This document shows, piece by piece, positions 1 through 12,033 of a stretch of 64,000 bases of DNA. Numbering within the stretch: the first letter of the stretch is position 1; each line of letters starts with the position of its first letter. The DNA is from Rhododendron vialii (taxonomy: Eukaryota; Streptophyta; Magnoliopsida; Ericales; Ericaceae). The stretch covers positions 38,857,501 to 38,921,500 of the forward strand of contig NC_080563.1 in NCBI RefSeq assembly GCF_030253575.1, written 5' to 3'. The notes beneath the pieces are model-generated. The model had not been told where the DNA came from. It saw nothing but the letters and a program-made list of their open reading frames with translations, and made no database searches. A program made the position numbers and the translations under genes.

Positions 1-3000
1 CCTTTTGTTGTAGTAGACACACAACAGTGACAATCTCTTTTGTCACCAAAAAGAGGACTTTAGTAGCAATACAATTTATTCCATATATTGTTTTCACCTG
101 CTTACAAATTAAATTTCAGATTTTTTTGTATTTTATAATTCAACTTAGCAAAATTTAAATTGCGAAGAAGCCAAATATAATTCATATCAAATATCCATTA
201 AGTCAACATTCATCATCCAACTTCAAAACGTTTCAAAAAATTCATCCTCTAACAATAATCACTTCAAACTTAGCATTACCGAAACTACAAAACATTCATA
301 TCCAAAAAGAACTCAAAACAAGTGTTCCATTTACTCCATCTTGGTTAGCTTCCAAAAATAACTACCAAAAAGTCTTCAACTCCATCTTGGTTAACTTCCA
401 AAAAGCAACTGCATCTCCTTATTTACCTGTGCAAAATTGGAAAAAAAAGAAGAAGTAATTATATATGTAACAATGTCCGACACATGGACACGCTCCGGAC
501 ACACTTGAGACACGTGTCCGACACATGAACAACATTAATTCAAGCTTTATCACACTTTTAAAGCCTGAAAAAGCACGATAATTAGATTGTACGTAAAAAA
601 CAAATTCAATTAAACCACATAAATCACTTCTTTTCATGCACGAATGCTATGTTCTATTTACGTATTTCTTTTTCCCAAAGTAAATTAAAAACATCATAAG
701 GCAAGGAGGAGGTATGAGAGGTGATCAATATGGCTTAACGAGCCATAACACAAGAAGTCATACAGTCAAATTAGAAAATAGCAGCTAGTTTTTGCCACGT
801 CAACCTCAATGATATCCTCTTGAACCATAGAAGTGCCACAAGTTCCCTAACCTTAGCAGTGGGCAGTGGCAAAACACAAAACTAGAAGGATACTACTGCG
901 CATTGCACGGCATGGCCACCAATGAGTACATGAGAGAGCTTGTACAGGTAAAGATAACCAACTGCAGCGAATATAGACTGCAACATCCTTGGAGCTTTAA
1001 TCTATGAAAAACGCCAAAACGGTGGCAATTGTCATGAAGGAATGCTATGACACTAAATTTGAAAGCACATAGACCACATATTGTGTACCCAACGACAAAA
1101 ACCAGCCAAAGACCAAATGTAAGAGCTTGGTAAATTGGTAGCCAAAGTGAAACAAACCAGTAGTACAAAAACAAAATCTACAATTACTGTACAGAAATTG
1201 AAATTACAATTACTGTAAGGAATATAGCTTAAAATAGCTCTAGTTCCTGCAATACGGCTCTAAGTTCCAATTTTTTATTAGCAGCAAACTTGCTATTTTT
1301 GGTTTCATGGAAGGGCAGAAAAGAGCGAATCCGTTGGCACCAATAGATATCTCCATCTATAGGTCTCCAAAGTGTCCCAAGCACCCGACAACACACCAGA
1401 CAAAACACATTCGTGTTACAGCCAAAGCATGAAGCATTCAACTTTCAGTATTAGAACTACTTTTTTTCCAGAAGTCTATAAATTATTGGGATTACAATCT
1501 CCCATCTACATGAGAGGTCATAATATATTCTTTACTATCAATTGTGAGCTTCTTGTACCTGGGCAATCATTAAAAGTGGATGTTCCAACTCCAAGTGTCT
1601 AATTTGGTTACAGTGTTAGACAATATCACATATCCATGGCCTTATCCAATCCTATACACAGGTATTTGGAGGAATGGAAGAGTTCATTTCACAATGCATA
1701 AAACCATTGGTACAGTTCACATGGCATTAATGGGTATATACTATATTGTACTTGTACCATTTAGGACCTTGCAAGAGAATCCAATGGTTGATGTAGTATA
1801 TGCATAAATTCTTATCTCCTAAAGTTCTTTATCTATCTAATAATAAATCAAAACTTTGTCCCACCAACAATGCCTTGGAATCCTGAACATTTTAAGATCA
1901 CAAACAATGCTTAACATAAACTTGCCATGTATGACTTGAACTGGTAAAATTTCCGAAACTTTTAGAAGTGGGTACTTGCCTTGGGCAGGACATCCTTGAG
2001 AGTTTGATGATCCTATCCTAATTATAGAAGAGCCAAATTTGACCTGCACATAGAGAACATATTGCCATTTCTTTAAAAACTCTGCACTTAATACTATAGA
2101 TAAGGATGTTAGGATATTTGAACAACTAAATAAGCAATGCAAGAACAGTATAAGTCCATATTCTAAGTACCAAATATAATGTAAGCAGTAGACAAAACAC
2201 AAACACATAAAAGTGTGGTTCCAACGTGTGCAGATTCAAATTTTAGTTCTTCATAACAAATTGATACTCCTGCCATTTCAAAAAAAAAAAAAACAAATTT
2301 ATTCCCAAAGAGATACGAGAGAGAATACCCAATTATGATTCTGAATTTGCTAACCCAAGGGTTCTTGAGAAGACTCCAAAATGAAATCAAGCCTATCAAA
2401 TCTTCAACTCTGCCACTGTGGGTCAGCGCTAGGTCTATGAGGGAACTGAGAAATTTAGAGAAATCAAGCTGAAACAAAAGAGAGTAATACACTAAAGAAG
2501 GTAAAATCATAGTTACCAATTTTGTAAATCAAATTCTCTCAATCACTCGCATCAGTTTGCATACTCATATAAAACGCAACAAAATATAAGACCCAATACA
2601 CAATAAAGTTAACGAAAAATTAAAAACCTTACATAGAAATCAGAGAATCGAAATCACTTATAGGCAAAGCAATTGGTGCGCCATGAAATCGAAGCTTAAG
2701 AAACCTTCCCCAAATATTTGAAACCCCGATCTGCCCAATTGAAAACCCTAGAGCATAGCTTGCTTCTATATTGTATACACGGACGAATATACCAACGAAG
2801 CCGAATCCAGAATATTCGAAATCTTCCCAGCGAAATGTCAAAACCCTTAAATAGAGAGGGGATTTGAGGTTCAGAGAGATCGAAACCCAAAACTTGATCT
2901 AAACCAAACTCTGTGCCTGTGTGTGATCCAAATCGGGTGACAACCAAACAGAAAGGTCGATCAGGAAGAAATCGTGCGTACCTGCGACGCCGGAGAGAGA

Positions 3001-4104
3001 GATCGACGATCAGTGAAGATGCCAGTGAGAGATCAATGACGATCAGAAAGAAATCAGGACTTGGGGCTTTTCGTTTGAGAAGTTTTCGTTTGGGGGCTGA
3101 GGTTAAAAAATTATGAGCTTAGTTCAAACGAAAGGGAAAAAATAGGAGGGAGATAAGGAGAAGATTTTGGGTACACAAAGAGGCGACGTCGTTTTAGGAG
3201 GGTTGAAATTTCGCAGGTGTTTCTGAAATTATTTACGTGCATAATCAGATTAAAAACGGTATTTTTTTTAATAATGCCGGTTGTGGAGAGACATAGAGTA
3301 AGTGGAGAGAGTAAAGTTGGAGTAAAATTAGGGCTGGCTTTTCAGTAATGATTCCACACAAGTGTTTTTGTACATATCATGCACATATATTTTTGTAGGA
3401 CCCATATTGGCCTCCCACAAAATAATCCGAACCTTTCATTTTTTTAAAATATTTTTTGGAAGGTTCTTGTAAAAAATCAACTCCAAAAAATATCGGTAAA
3501 GGCTTTCTCAGAAATCATAGGACAAATCAAAATGATTCGTCTTACGATTTTTGAGAAAGCCCTCACCGATATCTGTTGAAGCTGATTTCTTATACAAACC
3601 CTCCTAAAAATATTTTCAAAAAGATTAGCGATTCAGATCATTTTGTGGGACCCCGATATGGGCCTCACAAAAATATATGCGCCTAATATGTGAAAAACAT
3701 CTGTACAAGTAGCATGGTTGCTTGTTTTTGTGATAAGAAAAATTGGCGTCGTTTTGAATGAAAAAAAATTTATTTAACTTTTTATAAGCGCGACAAGTTC
3801 TTACCAGGAAATTTGGATCTTTCAGTGACAACCTTACCCTTGTCACTGAAACTTGTCTTCGGTGACAAATTTTTAGACCTTTCAGTGACAACTTTACGCT
3901 TGTCACCGAAACTTGTCTTCAGTGACAAAATTTCTGTCACCAAATCCCCTCATTATTTGGCGCCCCAGGACTTGGTTACTCAAAGGTTTTTAGTGACAAG
4001 TAGTCAAATTGTTTGTCACCGTTGAGTATATTCCGTGTCAACACCATTTTTTTGTCACCAAAAGGTGTCAAAAAGTGTCACCATTGGTGTTTTTTGTTGT
4101 AGTG
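1..4104. mobile_element. CACTA-type DNA transposon, right-hand part
   Basis: The right terminus ends at 4104 with TTTTTTGTTGTAGTG, the reverse complement of the CACTACAACAAAA end typical of plant CACTA (En/Spm) elements. The 280 bases before it (about 3820-4090) carry many short GTGACAA / TTGTCAC motifs in both orientations, the usual subterminal binding-site array of this superfamily. A similar GTGACA...TGTCACC signature and a GTTGTAGTA string lie at 5-50, so a second related end may be nested at the left edge. The left end of the element is outside the window. I recognise no transposase. The interior 60-3330 is AT-rich; a donor-like AGGTACGCACG read on the minus strand near 2980 hints at a spliced minus-strand transcript, but no protein family is recognisable. 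Confidence 0.6.
3355..3712. repeat. Foldback (long inverted-repeat) MITE
   Basis: The segment folds on itself. The left arm contains CACATATATTTTTGTAGGAC and the right arm contains its imperfect reverse complement (GGGCCTCACAAAAATATATG). The arms continue inward through a second matched stretch (TTTCTCAGAAATC near 3510 against GATTTTTGAGAAAG near 3550). It lies inside the CACTA element, so it inserted there or was carried by it. No coding sequence is present. Confidence 0.65.
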
Positions 4105-6555
4105 TTATTACGGGATTCGTCAGAGGATAGCCTATTTAAAGTAGAGAAAAGTTTGTATGGATAGATCCCATGAAAGCTGATAACACCAAGAAGATTTTAA
4201 ACCTAATTGATCAGAATTAAAAAAGTACTAGCAGACAATTCTAGTAAGTCCATGGCGACACTTGAATACACACGGACATATATATTGCGATAATTCATTG
4301 CCTTCACCTCACGAGGCAATAGTTTACTTGATTTGTATATATTCTTGTAAAGAAGAAGTATCTTTTATAGTACCATGTATTGATCATTTAGCACATATGG
4401 TCACTTTTAAGCCCAAAATAATTGGCTTACCAATAGTACATGCATGAGCTATATATACCTACATATATAATGATCAAAAAGAAGAAGCTATACCTACATA
4501 ATCATCAATCAATTAATACGACCACAATTGGTGCCGAGTGATTAGAATCAAGATCATGGGATATAAAAATGGGATGAAAAGGAGGGGGAGAAGGTAGCGG
4601 TGGAACCCGGGATTGGCGAAATGGTCTTGGCTAGGCTATATATATAGGAGTTTTCTCCATGCTAACAATTCTTCGGGGCCCATGTCACGTCCACTCGCAA
4701 GCGTGTGAAATGCATATGAAAGGAATTATAGTGATTAGTTTTAGGTGTGCGTAAGCGAACCGAGACAATTTGCATTCAAACAAAGAAGAACTAGCGGTGG
4801 TGTGTCTTAAATTAAACTATTTGGGGAATTGGTGCTGCATACAGTTCCCAAAGAAAAAGGAATGAAAGAGATATGGCTATCAGATAGATAGATTTGGTTA
4901 TGGTTTGTTTTTGTCAACATCTTTCTGCCACTAAAAAACAGCATTCAGTTCTTCTTCAATTCTTCTCTCAGCCAATATACAAATGTCCGTATCTAAAAAA
5001 GCCAACAAAAGAGTTCCAATTTTCAAGTTTTGGGGATTGGGGGAATCTCTCTTTCCATTCCCTCTCTTCTTCCTCTTTTCACTTTATGGATTAAAGCTAG
5101 GAAGTGAGAGAGAGAGAGCCAAAGGCCACCGAAAAGCATTGAAACCTTATCATGAAAGCAAGAAAAAAATGGAACTGATTAGACTGGCCAACGCACACGC
5201 ATACGCATACGCACTCACCACCCACACGTTCATCTTTCTCTCTCTCTCTCTCCCTTAAAATATCAATTATGCATGGTGCATTTCTGTCTCTCAAGTTCTT
5301 GGTAAATTTACACACCTTTTTTTCACTCATATGCTAGATCTTTAAAATCTCACTCTACACCCTTAATTTGTAATTGTATTAGTTAATACCCTACATGTGA
5401 TGTCACACTACGACAAATCCAACAATCGGTAATGCAACTTTCCCGCACCAAACATTGAAATTTAGTCGCTAAGTTTGGTGCATATGTTTGATCTGTGAGG
5501 GTCTTTGGTGTCCAAAACAAAATAATCTCCAAAAGTACCAATAGGGCTAGAACCTGCAGTGACTAACCCGACCTACTATGTTCAAATACAAATATCTTTT
5601 TGAACATCTCTTAGCCGAGGACCAGGTAGGTAGCCAACCCACTTAAGAAGCTCCTACATGTGTGGAAGAACTCATCGTAGATTGCCGAATTTGCCGTAGA
5701 GTCTCAAGGGATATATCTAACAGAGTCCCAATGCTAGTCGGAATATATATCACTCCTGAGGGAATGTGGGAAGCTGCTAAAGCTATTGGCCACACCAAGT
5801 ACCAACCTTAACAATATCCATAAATATAAGAGACACATAATTCTAATGTATAGTTAAGCACTCCTTCAATATTCATTGGTTAAGAAACTCTTCCCTTCCT
5901 AATAAAACTATTGCTTGAGTACTTTCTACACCTTCCACCTAACATACGGATTCACTTAGTAATTGAAGAGGTTTTGGTTGGACTACTTCGGTGCCCAAAA
6001 TCTCTTCATCAGTACCCTGCTTCGATCAATGACTTAGACGTTGGAAGTTTGCTAATTAACCATGGCAAGAATAAAGATAAGGTACATATACTTAAAAAGC
6101 TACATGGATGATGCAAACAATGATGTATCATGTATTGACATGCCTATTCTCTCTTCGATTGTTTAATTAATCAAAGGCCTCCTGACCTCTTTCTGTGGAG
6201 CCACATCAGAAATCTCTTTCAATCTCTTTAATGGAACGCAAAATGCAATAAATGGCTACAATATATATATATATATATATGTATATATCTCTTGAGCCAA
6301 TAACATATCTATGCGAGGTTGACTACACTGTACACTATTAGAACTAAGGGTGCCAAGTGATATTTCGTGAAAGTGCAAAACTACAGTGTAATTCTACCCC
6401 TCCTTTTTTCTTCTTTTGAATATGGAAAATCATCAAGTCAACCTCACCTCATCATTTGGTCTTGGTTCTTTTGGTAACCAACTCAATTCCCACTAGAGTC
6501 CCACCATTTTTCTTTCTTCCTTTCTCATTTTTTCCTCCCCCTTCCAAACGACTTC
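4105..6555. other. Spacer between CACTA end and WOX4
   Basis: I see no gene here. The short open frames have no family resemblance. It holds a purine/pyrimidine-rich stretch near 5100-5260 (a GA-rich run and a CT-rich run) and an (AT)n run at 6261-6280. The distal promoter of the WOX4 gene should lie in its last 1-2 kb. Confidence 0.5.
6261..6280. repeat. (AT)n microsatellite
   Basis: About ten AT units in the WOX4 upstream region, followed by a short GTATATAT tail. Confidence 0.9.
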
Positions 6556-6565
6556 TATATATAAA
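6556..6565 (+). promoter_or_regulatory. Putative TATA box of WOX4
   Basis: TATATATAAA lies 38 bases before the first ATG of the gene. At the usual spacing of about 30 bases this would give a very short leader (10-15 bases) if translation starts at 6604, or about 30 bases if it starts at the second in-frame ATG at 6619. It is the only strong TATA-like motif in the last 100 bases. Confidence 0.45.
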
Positions 6566-6603
6566 TTGCATTTCTATCATTTTATCAGATCATAAACACA
6601 CAC

Positions 6604-8417
6604 ATGGGATCGTCAAGCATGAAGGTGCACAATCAGTTCGCACGTGGGCTGCTATGGGAGCACGAACCCCTCAGCTCCCTCACACTCGGTTGCTGCAACC
6701 GCTTACGCCCTCTCGCTCCCAAGCTCCCACACACCGCCACTGCGGCTGCCGCCAGTACTGCTGCTTTTGATCTCAAGAGCTACATTAGACCCGAAAGCGG
6801 TCCCAGAAAATCAGACCATAAGCCAGAAACAACTCAGGTGATCCACTAGATTATCCAACCAGACCACTCATTAGTGTAACTTGTATATAATGAAGTAAAC
6901 TAGGTTTCACACAATAATCTTTACATAGTTAACCTGTTGATCGAGTGGGAGCATGGCAGTAAGAAAGGTGCTTGGACGCTAAATTCGCAATTAATTTCTA
7001 GTTTCCACTCTTATCACCAGCAAAAAAAATCTTTGGGTCGCTGGTAGTTTGCCTGGTCGTTTACTTAAGAGTCAACGTAAGCTATCGTTGTTCCTTAGTA
7101 GCTCAGTGATAATTTTGTGCAGGTAGAGACGCTTCCGGGAGGGACGAGGTGGAACCCGACGCAAGAGCAGATAGGGCTACTGGAGATGCTTTATAGAGGT
7201 GGAATGCGCACTCCAAATGCACAACAGATAGAACAAATCACCGCTCAGCTCGAAAAGTACGGGAAGATTGAAGGCAAGAACGTGTTTTACTGGTTTCAAA
7301 ACCACAAGGCACGCGAGAGGCAGAAGCAGAAGCGCAATAGTCTTGGCCTCGGCCATTGTCCGAGGACTTACACCGCCACCATTGCCACTATAACCGCGGA
7401 CACAATTAGGGTACGGCTCGTTTCTAAATCACCAGTACTTCTGTGTCCACAGAATTCAGTTGCTCCCTCTGTTCCAAAAAATTGTCTGCTCTGCAAAACG
7501 AAAACTTATAAAATGCATCTTGGTTAAATTTTTTTGAGATTTCAACGAGTTCTTCAAATTTTTTAAAAAATGTTTGAATTTTTTTGAAATATATATTTTT
7601 GAAATATAATCTATTTAAGTTCTCATCTTGCGGATATGATTTTTTTTTTACTATACTTGTGTACGTTTCTCTTAGATGTTCCACTTATTTTTTTATAGGG
7701 AAAATGATATTAAAGAAAATCATGTTAAAGAAAATCATTTAAATAATGGGAGGCATGGAGTATCTCATATCTTAGAGAAGAGATTTCTCAAAACTCCATT
7801 TACAAAGATAACTTCCAAACTAGATTAAAGAAGCGTTTGGCCACCTCATTACTGCATTTTTTACTTTTTATTCTCTCATTTTGATTGTTTGGTCGCGGAT
7901 TTGTGAATATGTTCTATCAAAATGCATTATAAAAAATGAATTGGATAATGCAGAATTCAAAAAAAATGCATAATAGATCAGTGGAAGGCTGGCCCCAGTC
8001 CATCTGGAGGTGCTATTTTTTTGGATTCTCATTACTCTTTCACATACGAAATTCTTACATAAACACCGTTACATATTCTAATTATAATTCATAAATTCAG
8101 AATCGACGATCCAGACTTTAAAATGTAATTGGCTCCAAAACACCACAAGAAACTCTCACCTGCTCCAGCACCTCCGAAATTGTAGGGCCCACCCCAACGA
8201 TATGAGATTTTTGATAACCTTTTTTTTTTTTATCAATATTATTCTTACATGGTAGTGGAAATTTTTCTAGGGACATGAGGAGAGAGAAGAGGACAGTCCA
8301 AAAAAGAGAAAGTGCAGGACTTGGATGCCTGAATGCTTGGAAGAGGACAAGAGACACTGTAAAGAGGAAGGAGACAAGACTCTAGAGCTTTTCCCATTGC
8401 ACCCAGAAGGCAGATGA
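6604..8417 (+). CDS. WOX4: WUSCHEL-related homeobox protein WOX4 (3 exons)
   Basis: Exons are 6604-6837, 7123-7410 and 8271-8417; all junctions are GT-AG and phase 0, giving 222 aa. Exon 1 holds the WOX4-type N-terminus: MKVH near residue 6, RLRPLAPKL, then FDLKSYIRP. Exon 2 holds the WUS-type homeodomain (about residues 85-149), from [12 protein letters not shown] through [19 protein letters not shown], the recognition helix being invariant in the family. Exon 3 encodes an acidic/basic stretch with KRKCRTW and ends in the WUS box [10 protein letters not shown] (residues 211-220) just before the stop. The WUS box plus the RLRPLAPKL motif point to WOX4 rather than WOX1 or WUS. WOX4 is a nuclear transcription factor that maintains vascular cambium stem cells downstream of the TDIF-PXY signal (family knowledge). 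The start at 6604 adds MGSSS before the MKVH start seen in Arabidopsis; either ATG is possible. Arabidopsis WOX4 is 251 aa, so this one is slightly short. Confidence 0.93.
7448..7690. repeat. Possible degenerate MITE in WOX4 intron 2
   Basis: The intron (7411-8270, 860 bases) contains GCTCCCTCTGTTCCAAAAA at 7460-7478, the typical Stowaway-like terminal sequence, followed by AT-rich foldable sequence. I cannot find a matching far end, so this is either a truncated element or chance similarity. Confidence 0.35.
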
Positions 8418-9042
8418 AAGGGGGGTTGGAAAAATTCTCATCTCGATCACTCTCTGGTTTTCTGTGCTCTTTTTCTTTTCTTTTCTTTGTTTGGGGAAAG
8501 AGAAAAGAAAAGAAAAGAAAAAGGAAAGTTGTACTATATTTATCTTTGTGTACCCCTCTGCCTGATATATCCCTTCTTGTATTATTCTTGGCATGGAAAC
8601 CAAAGTGCTTTGTTGTTTCTCTTGGAAAATGGTGTTGTAGTACGTACTTGGATCTTTATTTGATTTTCTGGTGGATGGTGGGGTGAGATCTTGGCCTTTT
8701 GACTACAGTGACACTGCTTGTTTGGACTTGAAACCAAAGCTTTTTGGTTAAAAGTGGTGAAAGCTGTATATATAAGGACACTGAAGTCCAAGCATATTCC
8801 CACTCCTTGGAAAATTTATTGAGTTCTTGTGAAGCACCGCTACGTGGTGTTTCAAGGACCTCTACATACTCGGAGCTCGTGAACATGGTGTTTCAAGGGT
8901 CTCTACCATGCACACATATACGCGGAGCTCATGACTATATATGTGGACTCCTTGTGAACGTGTAACGGTAATTAAAAGCCAAGTGACGATGCTCTTAGAG
9001 CACTGAACAATAATCACTCCCTCTCCTTCATGCAACAACAAT

Positions 9043-9048
<6 letters not shown>
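8418..9048. other. WOX4 3' flank
   Basis: No gene seen. The first few hundred bases probably hold the WOX4 3' UTR, with CT-rich and GA-rich runs at 8465-8525. A 9-base phrase (GGTGTTTCA) is repeated near 8847 and 8887 with GGAGCTC following each. No clear poly(A) signal stands out. Confidence 0.4.

Positions 9049-9074
<26 letters not shown>
9047..9074. repeat. (TA)n microsatellite
   Basis: A TG/TA run, GTGTGTGTATATATATATAT and on, about 14 units of TA. Confidence 0.9.
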
Positions 9075-9124
9075 GTACTTGCAAATGGAGTGCGCATATT
9101 TAATTATAACTAGCTAGTTTTGCT

Positions 9125-9335
9125 CTCAATACTACATTAGCCATCTGTAGAGAACCCGGTTGCATCTAAATTGGTGACAATCGAAGCTAAAATTTGATCG
9201 TGTGCTACCGGCGGTAAAAAGTATGTTTAACTCCACCAAACAACTATTGAGATTTGAACCCAAAGTCTTGAGCGAGAAACTCAAGTACTTGATCGTCGAA
9301 CCAATTCTAAGTGACCAACCACTTAGCGACATTTT
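9125..9335 (-). repeat. Possible tRNA-derived SINE fragment
   Basis: Read on the minus strand it has GGGTTCAAATCTC, a good match to the tRNA/SINE B box, about 55 bases after TAGAATTGGTTCGACG, a weaker A-box-like stretch. No target-site duplication or A-tail was found, so the call is tentative. It does not fold as a complete tRNA by eye. Confidence 0.3.
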
Positions 9336-9496
9336 CTTGAGCCTTGTTTATACCTTCACGAAGTAACATAAAGAGCATTTTCAATGAATTATGGAACCCG
9401 AAATTCAACAAGGGGCAAGTGTGCAACAAATGTAACTTTTAAGGAATAATTGAAACAAGAGTCTAAATTCTATCCGCCATAGGTGGAAACCATGGG

Positions 9497-9851
9497 CTTC
9501 CACCACCGCATGTGGGCCCTACAAGACTTTTTTTGTTACAATCTGAACCGTTCATCTTGTAAAACACATAGAGTAGTATATCTATGGAAAAAAAATTAGC
9601 TTGATTGGATATCGATAGGTATATCAAAACTTGAATTTTGATTTACAGAATGGAAGATCATAGATTTTGAAATTAAATTGTTGATGGCAGTCCATTTCTT
9701 AAACCGAAATTCAAATTTTAATATACCTATTGATGTCCAACCAAGCTCATTTTTTTGCGTGCATATACTATTATGTTGGCTCTACAAGATGAACGATTTA
9801 GATTATAACAAAAAATGCTTGATGAGACCCATAATGAGCTGTGGTGGAAAG
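9497..9851. repeat. Foldback MITE, about 355 bases
   Basis: Two arms of roughly 155 bases (9497-9653 and 9693-9851) are imperfect reverse complements along their whole length. The left arm reads CTTCCACCACCGCATGTGGG, the right ends CCCATAATGAGCTGTGGTGG. Inner matches include GATAGGTATATC against ATATACCTATTG. It has no coding capacity. The motif 'GGGCCCTACAAGA...GAACCGTTCATC' recalls the foldback elements at 3.4 and 54.7 kb. Confidence 0.75.
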
Positions 9852-10610
9852 AATTTTAACTATTGAAACAAATCAACTTTGGAATTAGGTTAAAAGTGTG
9901 AGTACAAAAAAATAGAGTTTTGGACCTAGGTCACATGAATAATCCTCCAATAAGACTCTTCGCTTCTACTCTCAATCTTCGCTCTAGCTCTCGTTTTCAA
10001 TCAATCATTGCTCTGAAGAATTTAGTACTTCGAGATTTTTAAAAAAGATCGTACGTACCTTTGATCCTACTCATGCACTTTACGTGGCTTACGTACGACC
10101 TTGGTCTAGTACTCGGCCTTTCACATTTGTTAGTTTTTCGTCGATTCTTTGTGGATTATTGCTTTGTCATATTGAGAAGAATCTAAAAAGTAAAAAATTA
10201 TGATGGGAACCCAAATTTTTTTAAATAGAGACGAAAAAAATTGGCTTATTTTGTCTTTATTCAAAAAAATTTGGGTTACAGTCGTAATTTTTTACTCGTT
10301 TGATTCTTCTCTTCATGACGAAACAATAATTCATAAAAAATAAAAAAAACTAACAAATACAAAATAAAAAAATTGAATAAAAAAAAAGTCATTTGACTTA
10401 TTAAGCGAAAATGGGCCTTACTACTTGGAGCTAAACCAGGCAAAGTACTCCGTAGTCGTTTAATGTTCCATATGGGCTCTTTAAGCCGAGCCCAACTGGT
10501 ATATTTGATTGGGATGGGCTAGAATAGACAATTTAATGTTTCGAAGATCAAAAAAAGAGAGAGACAGTTTCTGGCAATGTATTGTTGGAAGCCAGTCAAG
10601 AAACAAATAT

Positions 10611-10818
10611 GAATGCTGATATGAATGCTGCAAGTGTACCATAGTTATTTCGGCTCACTAACACCTAGTTACTCCTTCCGTTCTCGTTCTTTTGTCCATC
10701 GTTCTATCAGGTTTGAATGCTAATATGAATGCTGCAAGTGTACCATAGTTATTCCGGCTCACTAACACCCAGTTACTCCTTCCGTTCTCATTCTTTTGTC
10801 TATCGTTCTATCCTAATC
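10611..10818. repeat. 104-base tandem duplication
   Basis: The stretch starting GAATGCTGATATGAATGCTG at 10611 recurs at 10715 as GAATGCTAATATGAATGCTG with only scattered differences. Each copy contains GTTACTCCTTCCGTTCT, the terminus of the Stowaway-like element that follows, so the duplication includes the left end of that MITE. Confidence 0.85.
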
Positions 10819-11007
10819 GGATATAAAATTGACTATAAATTATACAGCAATTGGTAATATTTTTCATACGCAATATGGATATTGTCAATGAGCTATTTTA
10901 AACAAAGTTTTCAAAATCATCTGAAAATATTATAGATTGCAAGATATAATCAATTAAAAAATTGCACAAACTCCAAAAAATTACAAAAGAATTGGTACGG
11001 AGGGAGT
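10776..11007. mobile_element. Stowaway-like MITE
   Basis: The left terminus CTCCTTCCGTTCTCATTCTT matches the reverse complement of the right terminus (AAGAATTGGTACGGAGGGAG) with a few mismatches, and TA dinucleotides lie at both borders. This is the classical Tc1/mariner-derived Stowaway layout at about 230 bases. It has no open frame, so it is non-autonomous. Confidence 0.75.
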
Positions 11008-11238
11008 TATTTTTTCAAGCCCAAAAAAGAGTCAATTTATTTTTTATTTTTGCTTAAAAGAGGTTATTTCTAAAAATATTTGGGTAATAGTAAATTCTTT
11101 TTTTACTTTTCCGATTTGTCTAGTACGAATCAACAATTCATAAAAGTTTGGCGCAAAATTAACAAACACAAAAAAAAATGAATAAGGACAAAACGTGCAC
11201 TTTTTCTAAAAGATATAAAAGTATTAGTGAAACAACTT

Positions 11239-11405
11239 GAGTAGGCTTTCAAAAATCAGCTCAATTGAATATATATAAATGGTTGATCCAATCTTTTAAC
11301 TTTTCATTCAGAGTTTATGATCTTGAAATTTGAATCGAAACATAGAAATTAAATCAACTACCTAAAATATATTCAAACGAGCTGATTTTTTGCAAGATTA
11401 CTTGA
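11239..11405. repeat. Small foldback repeat
   Basis: CAAAAATCAGCTCAATTGAA near 11250 pairs with TTCAAACGAGCTGATTTTTT near 11372. The arms are imperfect, about 60 bases long, with AT-rich sequence between. Confidence 0.6.
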
Positions 11406-11529
11406 AAAATTATTTAAAATAATTAATGAACGGTTTGTATTAATCGCGTGAGACTCAAAAGTGAGCCCCATATGTCATCGATACATTATACGTACACCCC
11501 GCGTCGGTACCACTAGCATTTTTGTGCAT

Positions 11530-11658
11530 CAATCATTCTACCATCACACCTACACTCACAATAGGAATGAAGCCCCGTACACACGACACACTCAATTTGT
11601 ATGGGACCCATCCTATTGTGAGTATGAGTGTGTATTTAGGTGTGGTGCTAGAATTATT
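11530..11658. repeat. Small foldback repeat upstream of PABP
   Basis: The left arm CACACCTACACTCACAATAG (11544-11563) pairs with the right arm CCTATTGTGAGTATGAGTGT and AGGTGTGGTG (11611-11647). It lies 300 bases before the PABP TATA box and could be a MITE inside the promoter. Confidence 0.65.
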
Positions 11659-11968
11659 GTTTTCGTGCATATAGAAATACAGAATCTCCCAACTCACACG
11701 TGCTAAGAAACGGTTTCAAGTTTCAGAGTTCAACCGTCAAAACAGTAAACACACGCCGTTTAGAATCCCGACCGATCACGCAATAGATTGCTCGCACGTC
11801 ACCACAGAATCCTTGTCAAAAGATGCCTTCGTTCTCACTGCGACGCATCAGATCATTCCCACGATCCCACGCCAAAAATAAACGACCAGACTTCGCGCGC
11901 GAAGCCATCCAACGTCTCAGATTCATCCACGTAGCAAATTAGGGCTTCCTAGACTCCAGACTCCAGAG

Positions 11969-11976
11969 TATATATA
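11969..11976 (+). promoter_or_regulatory. Putative TATA box of the PABP gene
   Basis: TATATATA lies in a GC-richer context about 370 bases before the start codon. Transcription starting about 30 bases downstream (near 12000) would give a leader of about 345 bases that includes the CT run and the A-rich tract. I find no ATG in that leader. Confidence 0.5.
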
Positions 11977-12031
11977 CCACGCCGTCCCATCACAGACGGT
12001 GCGGAGCAGTTCGGCCTGCCCTCCATATACA

Positions 12032-12033
<2 letters not shown>

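Noticed and set aside
893-1174. Minus-strand 93-codon hydrophobic frame as a membrane protein
   Set aside because: Lies in CACTA interior, translated T-rich sequence gives false membrane-like proteins, and no family is recognised.
5406-5420. CACTACGACAAATCC as a second CACTA left terminus
   Set aside because: Only the first few bases fit; no subterminal repeat array follows and no partner end was found.
7123-7527. WOX frame read straight through exon 2 to a stop at 7527 as the real C-terminus
   Set aside because: It lacks the WUS box, runs into MITE-like sequence, and the exon 3 found at 8271 restores the family ending in phase.
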